64,000 bases of DNA from Conus ventricosus (GCA_018398815.1 CM031603.1:491028-555027); one strand, 5' to 3'. Numbered from the stretch's first letter, positions 46,901-58,811 are shown. The notes: generated by a model not told the origin, from the sequence alone. Numbers and translations are program-made.

Positions 46901-47280
46901 GAAATGTGGACGGGGTCGCTGCAATGGGCGACACCGACCGACCGTAATTGGAGCACTGGAATATCCCGTTTCGTGGGCGTTGTCCGACCCACTAAACCAC
47001 CGCTGTACTCCGACCTTCGCGCTGGCCCCTCCCTTCCTCTCTCATCATCCCACCCTATTCTCAACTGGAGCGCGTCTCGGATTTCTTTCTTTCTTTTTTT
47101 TTTTTTCCACACCGAATCGATGGCTGCGAACCGGGAGCCACGCCCGTATTGGTGAAGCCAACGGAAGAGACGCGCCCACTGCCCGTCGCTCCTCCCTTGT
47201 TGCCATAGTAGCCGGCGGAAGGGGCGGGGCCTAGGTGTGAGAGGCAAGCCTCCGTCCTTTAGAACGAAGACGAACTGTTA
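46900..47280. promoter_or_regulatory. CpG-rich, promoter-like segment
   Basis: Locally raised GC and CpG. It contains a GC box GGGGCGGGGC (47221-47230), an RFX/X-box-like GTTGCCATAGTAGC (47199-47212, one mismatch to GTNRCC-N2-RGYAAC), CCACGCCC, ATTGG and CCGGAAG-type words within 100 bp. No following gene is recognised. Frames on both strands (about 46659-47234 plus, 46786-47247 minus) match nothing I know. Confidence 0.35.
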
Positions 47281-47556
47281 TCGATTTTTGGGCTGGGGAC
47301 ATGGGGTAGGAAGGGAAATGTGAGTGTTTGAGGTGGGAGGGGGGAGAGAGAGAGAGAGAGAACTGAAAGGTTAGAAGGGTGCAGTTAACGAACGAAAAAA
47401 AAATCACTCACAAAAGCGGCACCAGCGTTCAGTTGGCCTATACACCCGCGAGCACGCGCGCACACAGATATAGGCTCGTCCCCAACAACCATTGCATCAT
47501 TCCTCCCCCAGCCTCCCCCATTCCACTCCCCCTGTCCCTCCCCTCCCTACCTTCTC

Positions 47557-47560
<4 letters not shown>
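47281..47560. other. Spacer, no gene seen
   Basis: A short GA run at 47345-47362 and a C-rich stretch 47500-47550. Confidence 0.3.
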
Positions 47561-47870
<310 letters not shown>

Positions 47871-47924
47871 GGTGATTATATTTTGCAGTAGTTCTAAATC
47901 ACGCCATTCCTGCATGTGAGCGCT

Positions 47925-49245
47925 TGATTGCACATAATAGTTGCTATGTAATGATGAATCGCTCGGTGATGTAGTTCACATAATAGTTGCTATGTAATGA
48001 TGCACACAATAGTTGCTATGTAATGATAAATCGCTCGGTGATGTAGTTCACATAATAGTTGCTATGTAATGATGAATCGCTCGGTGATGTAGTTCACATA
48101 ATACTTGCTATGTAATGATGAACCGCTCGCTGATGTAGTTCACAGAATAGTTGCTATGTCGTGATGAACCGCTCGCTGATGTAGTTCACATAATAGTTGC
48201 TATGTAATGATGAATCGCTCGGTGATGTAGTTCACATAATAGTTGCTATGTAATGATGAACCGCTCGCTGATGTAGTTCACATAATAGTTGCTATGTAAT
48301 GATGAATCGCTCGGTGATGTAGTTCACATAATACTTGCTATGTAATGATGAACCGCTCGCTGATGTAGTTCACATAATAGTTGCTATGTCGTGACGATTC
48401 GCTCGGTGATGTAGTTCACATGATAGTTGCTATGTTGTGACGATTCGTTCGCTGATGTAGTTCACATAATAGTTGCTATGTCGTGATGAATCACTCGGTT
48501 ATATAGTTCACATAATAGTTGCTATGTAATGATGAATCGCTCGGTGATGTAGTTCACATAATAGTTGCTATGTAATGATGAATCGCTCGCTGATGTAGTT
48601 CACATAATACTTGCTATGTCGTGATGAATCGCTCGCTGATGTAGTTCACATAATACTTGCTATGTAATGATGAACCGCTCGCTGATGTAGTTCACATAAT
48701 ACTTGCTATGTCGTGATGAACCGCTCGCTGATGTAGTTCACATAATACCAGCTATGTCGTGATGAATCGCTCGCTGATGTAGTTCACAATAATACTTGCC
48801 ATGTCGTGATGAATCGCTCGCTGATGTAGTTCACATAATAGTTGCTATGTCGTGATGAATCGCTCGCTGATGTAGTTCAAATAATACTTGCTATGTCGTG
48901 ATGAATCGCTCGCTGATGTAGTTCACATAATACTTGCTATGTAATGATGAATCGCTCGGTGATGTAGTTCACATAATACTTGCTATGTAATGATGAATCG
49001 CTCGGTGATGTAGTTCACATAATACTTGCTATGTCGTGATGAATCGCTCGGTGATGTAGTTCACACAATAGTTGCTATGTCGTATTGAATCGCTCGGTGA
49101 TGTAGTTCACATAATACTTGCTATGTCGTATTGAATCGCTCGTGATGTAGTTCACATAATAGTTGCTATGTCGTATTGAATCGCTCGGTGATGTAGTTCA
49201 CATAATACTTGCTATGTCGTGATGAATCGCTCGGGATGTAGTTCT
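47925..49245. repeat. 46-bp minisatellite, about 28 copies
   Basis: The unit is AATCGCTCGGTGATGTAGTTC, ACATAATAGTTGC and TATGTAATGATG. Switches occur at three positions (TCGG/TCGC, ATAG/ATAC, TAATGATG/CGTGATG), with blocks of like variants. CGTATTG forms appear only near the right end. Confidence 0.95.
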
Positions 49246-49304
49246 AAATCCCATGATGGCTACCAAATCCAGGTCTTCCATTCAGCGACAGCACGGACAC
49301 AGCT

Positions 49305-50095
49305 TCCGACACGTCCTGTGTTACTGTGCACATGTCCTGTGTCACTGTGTACTTGTCCTGTGTCACTGTGTACATGTCCTGTACACATGTCCTGTGTCAC
49401 TGTGTACATGTCCTGTACACATGTCCTGTGTCACTGTGCACATGTCCTGTGTCACTGTGTACATGTCCTGTACACATGTCCTGTGTCACTGTGCACATGT
49501 TCTGTACACATGTCCTGTGTCACTATGCACAAGTCCTGTGTCACTGTGTACATGTCCTGTACACATGTCCTGTGTCACTGTGCACATGTTCTGTACACAT
49601 GTCCTGTGTCACTGTGCACATGTCCTGTGTCATTGTGCACATGTCCTGTACACATGTCCTGTGTCACTGTGCACATGCCCTGTACACATGTCCCGTGTCA
49701 CTGTACACATGTCCTGTGTCACTGTGCACATGTCCTGTGTCACTGTGCACATGTCCTGTGTCACTGTGCACATGTCCTGTACACATTGTCCCGTGTCACT
49801 GTGCACATGTCCTGTGTCACTGTGCACATGTCATGTACACACATGTCCTGTGTCACTGTGCACATGTCCTGTGTCACTGTGCACATGTCCTGTGTCACTG
49901 TGCACATGTCTTGTACACATGTCATGTGTCACTGTGCACATGTCCTGTGTCACTGTGCACATGTCCTGTGTCATTGTGTAATATCCTGTACACATGTCCT
50001 GTGTCACTGTGAACATGTCTGTGTCACTGTGGGCATGTCCTGTGTCGCTGTGTACATGTCCTGTATCACTGTGCACATGCCCTGTGTCACTGTAT
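49305..50095. repeat. 21/13-bp composite minisatellite
   Basis: Two modules, CCTGTGTCACTGTGCACATGT (21 bp) and CCTGTACACATGT (13 bp), are interspersed. The 13-mer is the 21-mer with its middle deleted. Both are rich in palindromes (GTGCAC, ACATGT, TGTACA). 7-codon frames run through the 21-bp parts. Confidence 0.94.
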
Positions 50096-50208
50096 GTACC
50101 CGGGACGGACACACCTTCTGACACATGTACTGTGTCATACTTTGTAGCCGAAGTGTCAGTGTGTGCTGGTGTGTCTGTACCGATCCGAGGAGTGTGTTGT
50201 TTCAGTCG

Positions 50209-50355
50209 CAGTTTCAGTTTCATCAAGGAGGCATCACTGCGTGCGGACTAGTCCATATGCGCTACACCACATCCGCTAAGTTTTGAGACCACACTACGCA
50301 TGATTTCAAGCCGATGGAAAATGAATGAACAACTAAGATGAGAGGATTGAAGAAG
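50209..50355 (+). mobile_element. SINE-like repeat family A, copy 3 (5' part)
   Basis: GCAGTTTCAGTTTCATCAAGG, AGGCATCACTGCG, GGACTAGTCCATATGCGCTAC, TTTGAGACCAC and GATGAGAGGATTGAAGAAGAG align with the other two copies. The 3' third is absent and replaced by the minisatellite. Confidence 0.75.
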
Positions 50356-50572
50356 AGGGTCTGTTGAGGAATTGAAGAAGAGAGTGTGTTGAAGAAGAGA
50401 GAATTGAAGTACAGAGTGTGTTGAAGAAGAGAGTGTGTTGAAGAAGAGAGATTTGAAGAAGATAGTGTGTTGAAGAAGAGAAAATTGAAGAAGACAGCGT
50501 GTTGAAGAAGAGAGAATTGAAGAAGAGAGTGTGTTGAACAAGAGAAAATTGAGGAAGAGAGTGTGTTGTGTG
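50340..50572. repeat. Minisatellite grown from SINE-like family A
   Basis: Units of 18-40 bp made from ATTGAAGAAGAGA and GTGTGTTGAAGAAGAGA. ATTGAAGAAGAG is the family A segment present once at 36993-37005 and 46190-46215, here repeated about ten times. Confidence 0.85.
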
Positions 50573-50860
50573 TTTTGGCGCCCATGAGGGGTTTTCCTGG
50601 GCCCCCAGATGGGGGTGCGGGCCCCGAGTGTGGGTGCGGCGCCCTGAGGTGCGGGCCAAGTGCTGACCCAGAGTGTGCCCCTGGGGCGTCACCCTAGGGG
50701 GTGAGGGCCCCATGAGGGCGTTCGGCTGACCCAGGAAAGGGCCCTTTGACCCATGGGGGGTGCGTGTGTGGACCCATGAGGTGCGGGGTGGGGTGCACCG
50801 ATAATTGCCGGAAGCTGTGAGGGGTTTTGGGAATGTGGGCCAGGTTGGTCCAAAAGGGGG
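50573..50860. other. GC-rich transition
   Basis: G-runs and repeated words (GGGGTCC, CCCATGGGGG). No gene. Confidence 0.4.
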
Positions 50861-52770
50861 TCATGGGGGTCCAGCGTTGTAAGGGGTGGCCCATGGGGGT
50901 CCAGGGGGGGGTCCAGGGGGCCATGGGGTGGCCATGGGGTGGCCATGGGGGGTCGGGGGGGAGTGACAGGGGAAACACAGGGGGTTTGACCAAACAGGGG
51001 GAACCCGGACAGCGTGAGGCAGCCAGAACAGACAGCCCCGGGACGCAGTGGGGGGGGTGCCGGACACAGTGGGGGGTGACCAGGACAGCGTGAGGGCGGG
51101 GACGGGACAGCAGTGAGGGGGGCCAGGAAGCATTGGGGGCGGCCAGGACAGCAGGGGGGTGCCCGGGGCAGCAGAGGGCGTGACCAGGACGCAGTGGGGG
51201 GTGCCGGGACAGCAGTGAGGGGGTGACCGGGACACGTGGGGGTGCCCGGGGAAAATGGGGGGTGCCGGACGCGTGGGGGGGTGACCGGGGGACAGCGGGA
51301 GGGTGTCGGGAAGCGTGGGGGGGTGACAGACAGCAGTGGGGGTGACAGGACAGCAGGGGGGGGTGACCAGGACGCGTGAGGGCGGGACCAGGACAGCAGT
51401 GAGGGGGCGCCCCGGGGGGTACCGGGACAGCAGGGGGGGACCAGGACACAGTAGGGGTGACCAGGACGCATGAGGGTGACCAAACAGCAGTGGGGGGTGC
51501 CCGGACAGCAGTGAGGGGGGCCCAGGACAGCAGGAGGGGTGACCGGGGACGCGGGGGGGTGACCAGGACAGCATGGGGGCGGTGACCAGGACAGCTGTAG
51601 GGGGGTGACCAGGACGCAGTGGGGGGCCCAGGACACAGTGGGGGGTGACAGCAGTGAGGGGGGTGACCGGCCCCAGTGAGGGGTGCCCAGGACAGCAGTG
51701 AGGGGTGACCAGGACAGCATGAGGGTGCCCCGGACAGCAGTAGGGGGTGACCAACAGCGTGAGGGCGGTGCCCGGGACAGCAGTGAGGGGACCAGGGAAG
51801 CATGGGGGGTGACAGCAGTGGGGGGTGACCAGGACAGCAGTGAGGGTGACCAGGACAGCATGGGGGGTGCCCAGGAAGCGTGAGGGGGGTGCCCGGGGAC
51901 GCGGGGGGTGCCCGGGGGGACAGCAGTGGGGGGTGCCCCAGGACAGCGTGGGGGGGTGACAGGACGCAGTGAGGGTGCCCAGGACAGCATGAGGGGGTGA
52001 CCAACAGCTTGGGGGGTGCCAACAGCAGTGGGGGTAAGCACTTGGGGGGTGCCAGGAACAGGAGGGGGGTGCCAGGGCGGGGGGTGACCAGGCACGTGGG
52101 GGGTGCCAGGACAGCGTGGGGGTGACCAGGACAGCAGTGGGGGTTGACCGGGCAGCGTGGGGGTGACCAGGACAGCGTGGGGTGACCAGGACAGCAGTGG
52201 GGGGGGGTGCCCGGGACAGCAGTAGGGGGGTGACCAGGACAGCAGTGAGGGGGACCGGCACATGGGGGGTGACCAGGACAGCATGAGGGGGGGACAGCAT
52301 GAGGGGCCCGGGACAGCAGTGAGGGGGTGCCGGACACAGTGAGGGGGGCCCAGGACAGCATGAGGGTGACCGGGAAGCAGTGGGGGGTGAAAAAGCAGTG
52401 AGGGTGACCGGGAAAAGCAGTGGGGGTGCCCAGGACAGCAGTGAGGGCGGTGACCGGGGACAGCAGGGGGGGTGACCGGGACAGCAGTGAGGGGGACCAG
52501 GACAGCAGTGAGGGGTTTACCGGGACAGCAGTGAGGGGGCCAGGACAGCATGAGGGGTGACCGGACGCAGTGGGGGGGTGACCGGGACAGCAGTGAGGGG
52601 TACCAGGACGCGTGAGGGGGGGTGACCGGAAGCGTGAGGGTGCCCAGGCAGCAGTGGGGGGTGCCCAGGACAGCATGAGGGGTGACCGGGAAAAGCAGTG
52701 AGGGGTGACCGGACAGCTGAGGCGCCGGGACGCAGTGAGGGCGGTTACCAGGACAGCAGTGGGGGGCAGC
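50861..52770. repeat. GC-rich degenerate minisatellite of 20-25 bp
   Basis: The core is CCAGGACAGCAGTGAGGGGGTGA, with many variants (GACGCAGTG, GACAGCATG, CCGGGACAG, G-runs of 3-9). Most differences are one-base or homopolymer-length changes. This is unlike the neat arrays elsewhere and suggests poor consensus. G-runs every unit make it quadruplex-prone. Long proline-rich minus-strand frames are artefacts. Confidence 0.85.
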
Positions 52771-52917
52771 GTGGGCGGTGTTTTTTGTCGCGGGGAAACT
52801 TTGCTCAGCTTTGAACGGTTAGTGATGGTTTAGGGGGGTGAGGAAGGGAAAAAATGGCGGTCCGCCTTTTTGAAGCTTCACTGGATCCTAGTTGGGCTGT
52901 CATGATGGGCGTCAGTT
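52771..52917. other. Short spacer
   Basis: No feature. Confidence 0.3.
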
Positions 52918-53040
52918 GGGGGGGGCGGAGAGGGGGGGGGGGGGGGGAGGGCGCAAGCAGCAACGATCATCGCTGTCATCTCCTCAAAAATTACCCCCTC
53001 TCCGCCCCCCCCCCTCATCCCCCCCCCCCCCCCCCCCCCA
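52918..53040. other. G-run/C-run inverted pair
   Basis: G-rich 52918-52951 (runs up to about 16 G) and C-rich 52997-53039 (runs up to about 20 C), 45 bp apart. They could pair into a hairpin or be foldback/consensus errors. Confidence 0.7.
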
Positions 53041-53134
53041 AGGTTTGGGTTTGGCCCCGGGCGGATCCCCCACAGGGTTTTTTGTCCGCAGGCCCCCTGT
53101 CAAGGGAGGCCATTTAAACACAACATCACATCAA

Positions 53135-53136
<2 letters not shown>

Positions 53137-53168
<32 letters not shown>

Positions 53169-53247
53169 AAAAAAAAAAAAGCGTGTGTGTGTGTGTGTTG
53201 TGTGTGTGTGTGTGTGCGTGTGCGCACGCGCGCCTCTGTGTGTGTGG

Positions 53248-53303
<56 letters not shown>

Positions 53304-53319
53304 TGCGTGCGTGTGTGTG

Positions 53320-53383
<64 letters not shown>

Positions 53384-53493
53384 TGTGGTGTCTATGTGTG
53401 TGCGTGTGTATGTGTGATTGTGTGTTTGTATGTGTGTGTGTGTGTGTGTTGTGTGTGTGTGTTGTGTGGTGTGTGCGCGCGCGCCTGTTATGC

Positions 53494-53527
<34 letters not shown>

Positions 53528-53612
53528 CGCGAGTGTGTTTTGTGTGTGTGTGCGTTGTGTGTGTGTGTGTGTGTGTGTGGCGCGCGCGCGCGCGCGCGCT
53601 TGTATGTGTGTG
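53137..53612. repeat. (GT)n microsatellite complex
   Basis: About 475 bp of GT with GC islands (53221-53235, 53476-53484, 53580-53599) and one A11 run at 53169. Confidence 0.96.
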
Positions 53613-53714
53613 TGTGTAAGGATGTAGGTCCAGGTTTAAAAAGGTCAGTGACAAAGAAATGGGGTAGATTAACCTAAGTCGGTGGCTTGACAAACTTTGC
53701 CTGTATTTACTTGT

Positions 53715-54400
53715 ATACCAGTAACGTAGTTTACACCGTTTTCTTTTGTCATGATTTACACCGTTTTCTTTTTCTCCTGATTTACACTGTTTTCTTTTTC
53801 TCCTGATTTACACTGTTTTCTTTTGCTCATGATTTACACTGTTTTCTTTTGCTCCTGATTTACACTGTTTTCTTTTGCTCCTGATTTACACTGTTCGTTT
53901 TCTCCTGATTTACACTGTTTTTTTTTCTCTGATTTACACTGGTTTCCTTCTCTCCTGATTTACACTGTTTCCTTTTCTCCTGATTTACACTGGTTTCCTT
54001 CTCTCTTGATTTACACTGGTTCCTTTTCTCCTGATTTACACTGGTTTTCCCTCTCTTGATTTACACTGGTTTCCTTCTCTCTTGATTACACTGTTTCCTT
54101 TTCTCCTGATTTACACTGGTTTCCTTTTCCCTGATTTACACTGTTTTCCTTTTCTCCTGATTTACACTGGTTTCTTTTCTCCTGATTTACACTGGTTTCT
54201 TTTTCTCCTGATTTACACTGGTTTCTTTTCACTTGATTTACACTGTTTGAATGTTCGATTTCTCTGATTCACATTGATTAAATTTTCTTTAACTTCGATT
54301 TACACTGTTTAAATTTCCCTTTTCTCCTGATTCACACTGTTCAAGCTTTTTATTTCTGCTGATTTACACAGTTTAAGTTTTCTTTTTCTCTGTAATTCAG
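53715..54400. repeat. 26-bp minisatellite, about 25 copies
   Basis: The unit is TGATTTACACTGTTTTCTTTTG plus CTCC. Variants ACTGGTTTCC and TCTCTTGA appear in the middle, and units decay from 54240 rightwards. Confidence 0.93.
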
Positions 54401-54589
54401 TCGTGGCACTTGCTCTATTTCATCACTACTACTTAAAGCGTGTCTGCCTGTGTGTCTGTCTGTTCTTGTGTCAGCAACAGTCAGCTTTGGACGGAGAAGG
54501 CTTTTTTTTTCCCGTGGACAATGCCGCCTAGATTTGACAGTTTGCATGTTTATGACGAGATACTGACATATCCACCACCGTCCATACCA

Positions 54590-54592
<3 letters not shown>

Positions 54593-54663
<71 letters not shown>

Positions 54664-54682
54664 GCGCGCGCGCGCGCGCGCA
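54593..54682. repeat. (CT)n-(CG)n microsatellite
   Basis: CT to 54660, then CGCGCGCGCGCGCGCGCGC to 54681 (Z-DNA-prone). Confidence 0.95.
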
Positions 54683-54790
54683 GACCGTTGTCTAATACGG
54701 TAGATGTTGAAGTATCACTGAAATGAGGAATGTTGTATTGGATGACTTGCACTGACCCCTTCACAATGGGCGAGACTTTCGTCGAGTAAC

Positions 54791-54794
54791 TCTC

Positions 54795-54840
<46 letters not shown>

Positions 54841-54863
54841 CTCTCTCTCTCTCTCTCTCTCTC
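54791..54863. repeat. (CT)n microsatellite
   Basis: CT with CCC interruption. Confidence 0.95.
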
Positions 54864-55200
54864 AGTTCTATGCGAAGAAACCAGCAAGATAACACATTAC
54901 GTTTATGTTAGTTTCCTTTCACTGACTGAGGCCTCTCACTTTCCTGAAAGGTCAGATGGCATGTGTGGTGACTGGTCCAGCCAGACTGCCAGCCTCTCAT
55001 TGACACACCAGGTCCTGGAACCTTCACAGACCCTGGCAGTCTGTGACTTCCATGACAGCAGACCCCGCACAGGAACAGACACCCATGGTGCCACGTGGCC
55101 CAGTGGTGAACCCCTGACCAGCAGGCCCAGCCCTGGTGACGTCAACAACCAGGACAGAGGTCAGTGCCCCTCTCCAACTGCACCTCACCTCAGCTGCCGT
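54864..55200. other. Single-copy stretch with one CRE octamer
   Basis: TGACGTCA at 55137-55144. An open frame runs from about 54961 into the following array, but its single-copy part has no recognisable domain. Confidence 0.35.
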
Positions 55201-55204
55201 GCCT

Positions 55205-56535
55205 TCACTCGACTCAGCTCACATCAGTCAGACATTGTCTCCCTTTACAATGAGACACACTGACATCAGTCAGACATTGTCTCCCTTTAGGATGAACCAC
55301 ACTGACATCAGTCAGACATTGTCTCCCTTTAGGATGAACCACACTGACAGTCAGATATTGTCTCCCTTTAGGATGAGACACACTGACAGTCAGACATTGT
55401 CTCCCTTTAGGATGAACCACACTGACATCAGTCAGACATTGTCTCCCTTTAGGATGAACCACACTGACATCAGTCAGACATTGTCTCCCTTTAGGATGAG
55501 ACACTCTGACAGTCAGACATTGTCTCCCTTTAGGATGAGACACACTGACAACAGTCAGACATTGTCTCCCTTTAGGATGAGATACACTGACATCAGTCAG
55601 ACATTGTCTCCCTTTAGGATGAGACACACTGACAACAGTCAGACATTGTCTCCCTTTAGGATGAGATACACTGACATCAGTCAGACATTGTCTCCCTTTA
55701 GGATGAACCACACTGACATCAGACATTGTCTCCCTTTAGGATGAACCACACTTGACATCAGTCAGACATTGTCTCCCTTTAGGATGAACCACACTGACAT
55801 CAGTCAGACATTGTCTCCCTTTAGGATGAACCACACTGACATCAGTCAGACATTGTCTCCCTTTAGGATGAACCACACTGACATCAGTCAGACATTGTCT
55901 CCCTTTAGGATGAACCACACTGACATCAGTCAGACATTGTCTCCCTTTAGGATGAACACACTGACTCAGACATGTCCTTGGGAGAACACATGACATCAGT
56001 CAGACATGTCTCCCTTTAAGATGAGATACACTGACATCAGTCAGACATTGTCTCCCTTTAGGATGAGATACACTGACATCAGTCAGACATTGTCTCCCTT
56101 TAGGATGAGACACACTGACATTCAGACATTGTCTCCCTTTAGGATGAGATACACTGACATCAGTCAGACATTGTCTCGTTTTAGGATGAGACACACTGAC
56201 AGTGAGACATTGTCTCCCTTTAGGATGAACCACACTGACATCAGTCAGACATTGTCTCCCTTTAGGATGAGACACACTGACATCAGTCAGACATTGTCTC
56301 CCTTTACAATGAGACACACTGACTTCAGTCAGACATTGTCTCCCTTTAGGATGAACCACACTGACATCAGTCAGACATTGTCTCCCTTTACAATGAGACA
56401 CACGACTTCAGTCAGACATTGTCTCCCTTTAGGATGAACACATGACATCAGTCAGACATTGTCTCCCTTTAGGATGAACCACACTGACAGTGAGAGATTG
56501 CCTCCCTTTAGGATGAGATACACTGACAACAGGCC
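55205..56535. repeat. 42-bp minisatellite, about 32 copies
   Basis: The unit is CATTGTCTCCCTTTAGGATG, AACCACACTGACATCAG and TCAGA. Variants are GAGACACAC or GAGATACAC for GAACCACAC, and a 3-bp loss (GACAGTCAG). 42 bp is 14 codons, and open frames exist on both strands. Confidence 0.95.
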
Positions 56536-56589
56536 ATCCCCAGACTGAAGTTCAGTGAAATAATAAATAATGAATAATTGTAGACAAAA

Positions 56590-56704
56590 AGTGTGTGTGT
56601 GTGTGTGTGTGTGTGTGGTGCGTGTGTGGGGTTGTTGTCGTGCGTGCGTGCGTGTGCGTGCGTGCGTGCATGCGTGCGTGCGTGTGTGATTTGTGTGTGT
56701 GTGT

Positions 56705-56756
<52 letters not shown>
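56590..56756. repeat. (GT)n-(GTGC)n-(GT)n compound microsatellite
   Basis: GT 56590-56618, TGCG-type repeats 56638-56690, GT 56692-56755. Confidence 0.95.
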
Positions 56757-56757
<1 letters not shown>

Positions 56758-57235
56758 TGTACTAATTCGTTCCAGTTTATTAGTTGCCTATACATCCTTA
56801 AATGTGTGACCCTATTTCTGATTCTGTCAGACACTCGGGACCAGAGTACATTTAAGTGCATAACCCTGACATGAATGACATCCGAGCTCTTCTTGACTGT
56901 ATAGGAGTCCCCAGAGAGAACAAAAATTCTGTCGATGACCAGTGCAACAAAGGTGCTTCATCCATCATTTGCCAGAAGGAGTGCGGAGGTGTATTTTGAT
57001 GGAAAAACTGCTCTGTAATCTGGAAAGAAAACACACAGTGAGTCCACCCCCAGATGACCCCACGTTCCACCCAGCTCCTCACCATGCTGCACTGTTGGCT
57101 TTAGCGCGTCATGGTCGTTCCTGTGACTTTCTGTTTAAATATAAAGGGCTTGTGCCGATTGTTTGTGTGTTTGCATACGTTACTCACAGGTGAGTATCAG
57201 ACTATAGATTATCGTTCATACCGGATTTGGTACCA
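56757..57235. other. Single-copy stretch, possible minus-strand exon
   Basis: On the minus strand a pyrimidine-rich TGTTTTCTTTCCAG (about 57038-57025) is followed by an open frame to about 56852 that includes EQFFHQNTPPHSFWQMMDE. It looks like a splice acceptor and short exon, but no family is recognised and no donor or other exon is visible. Confidence 0.2.
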
Positions 57236-57240
57236 TTTGG

Positions 57241-57298
57241 CCCCCCCCCCCCCCCCACCGGTCATCTGCGGTCCCCCCCCCCCCCCCCCCCCCCCCAC
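57241..57298. repeat. Two poly-C runs
   Basis: C-runs at 57241-57256 and 57273-57296, each followed by ACC(G/T)GTCATCTGCGGTC. This is a tandem duplication of about 40 bp containing a C-run. Confidence 0.9.
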
Positions 57299-57660
57299 CT
57301 GTCATCTGCGGTCGATCTACCATTGCTATACCTCTGCCCATGACGCGTGTCCCAGCTGACCACACCGAGCTGACCACACTGAGCTTACCACATTGACGGC
57401 ACGTGCAGAGGAGATAGAACGAGGGATTGGGGTGAGGGTGGGGGGGACATAATGATGTCTGGGAGAGGCAGAAGACCCGGGGACTTGAGTCCACAACAAC
57501 AAACGTTGGTTTCGTTTTCCTTTATAGTATTTTAGTCCGCTGACAATCGGTACAGTCGTCGATGTCAGTAATGTCCCTTGTCCAAACTGACCTGAAATAT
57601 CATTCAAATACTCATTCTGTGAACATTTCAGATTTTACTTCTTCACTGCATGCTTCAATT
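57299..57660. other. Single-copy stretch, no gene seen
   Basis: A short GAGCTGACCACAC(C/T)GAGCT duplication near 57356-57400. Otherwise nothing. Confidence 0.3.
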
Positions 57661-57663
57661 ACA

Positions 57664-57666
57664 CGG

Positions 57667-57732
<66 letters not shown>

Positions 57733-57733
57733 C

Positions 57734-57772
<39 letters not shown>
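57664..57772. repeat. (CT)n-(AC)n compound microsatellite
   Basis: CT 57664-57731, AC 57735-57776. Confidence 0.95.
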
Positions 57773-57774
<2 letters not shown>

Positions 57775-57799
57775 ACATCCCCACCCCCCTGTTTAAACC

Positions 57800-58235
57800 G
57801 TTAAAAATGAATTGATCGGGATCTGTGTCAACAACCTGTGGCACCAGACTAACCCATCGCCTGAGGCCCATCCTGCTCACAGACCCAATGTTTACTCACA
57901 CTTCAGAGACAGCGTTCCAAAGAACAAGATGGGCTCACGGAGATGTTCAGACTGGTCCTAGAGCAAACGAAGTCAAACGCATTCACCTCATCATCTCGGA
58001 ACGCGCATGAAGCAGCTTTTGTGAAACAATGTAGGACGTCCAGACCTGGTGACGTCAGTGGAAGGCGGGAAAAGAAAGGTCTGAACCGTGACGTCAGTGG
58101 AAGGCGGGAAAAGAAAGGTCTGAACCGAGTGTTCTGCACGTCTGACAATGAAAGCACTGGTCACGGCCGTTCAAACAGATATTGTGGACTCCGCCACCAG
58201 GAGCCAGGACAGTGTCCACAGCGGAGCCAAGGCAC
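57800..58235. other. Single-copy stretch with a 40-bp duplication carrying CRE octamers
   Basis: GTGACGTCAGTGGAAGGCGG plus GAAAAGAAAGGTCTGAACC occurs twice (58047 and 58087), so TGACGTCA is present twice at 40-bp spacing. Confidence 0.5.
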
Positions 58236-58592
58236 AGGGCGGACAGTGAGGACAGTGAGGTCAGTGAGGCCAGTGAGGTCAGTGAGGCCAGTGAGGCCAG
58301 TGAGGTCAATGAGGGGGCAGTGAGGGCAGTGAGGCAGTGAGGCCAGTGAGGGCAGTGAGGCCAGTGAGGCCAGAGGTGTGGGCCAGTGAGGCCAGTGAGG
58401 GCAGTGAGGCCAGTGAGGCCAGTGAGGCAGTGAGGGCAGTGAGGCCAGTGAGGCAGTGAGGCCAGTGAGGCCAGTGAGGGCAGTGAGGCATGAGGCCAGT
58501 GAGGCCAGTGAGGGCAGTGAGGCCAGTGAGGGCAGTGAGGCAGTGAGGCCAGTGAGGGCAGTGAGGCCAGTGAGGCCAGTGAGGGCCAGTGC
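58236..58592. repeat. 9-bp minisatellite, about 39 copies
   Basis: Units GAGGCCAGT and GAGGGCAGT alternate irregularly, with some 8-bp GAGGCAGT. All frames are open in places (E-A-S type and G-L-T type tripeptide repeats), which reflects the repeat only. Confidence 0.94.
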
Positions 58593-58811
58593 CAGGCGTG
58601 GTGCCATCAGGTCAGGGGACTGGCGGACTGCAGGCTGCCAGGAGGGGCCAAGATCAAACAGCAAACACAAGTTATGGCTTCGCGTTCTTAGAGTTGTGGC
58701 TTTTTTTTTTTTTACTGTGTTGTCTTTTGGTTTGAAATCAACTGTTAAAATAAAAAAAAGTCTATTGGCATCACACATACCCCCCTTCCCCTCCCCAACT
58801 CTTTTTTTCTG
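58593..58811. other. Spacer
   Basis: T-run at 58701-58713. No gene. Confidence 0.3.

Noticed and set aside
46659..47247. Host gene in the 153-191-codon frames near the CpG-rich segment
   Set aside because: No recognisable domain, overlapping frames on both strands, and a T-run in the middle.
50689..52676. Proline/cysteine-rich minus-strand frames of 479-660 codons in three frames
   Set aside because: GC-rich degenerate repeat with few stop codons. Overlapping frames of equal quality, no domain, no start context.
55136..56437. 14-residue repeat protein
   Set aside because: 42-bp minisatellite; variants include 3-bp losses and single-base indels that break the frame at 55730 and 55960.
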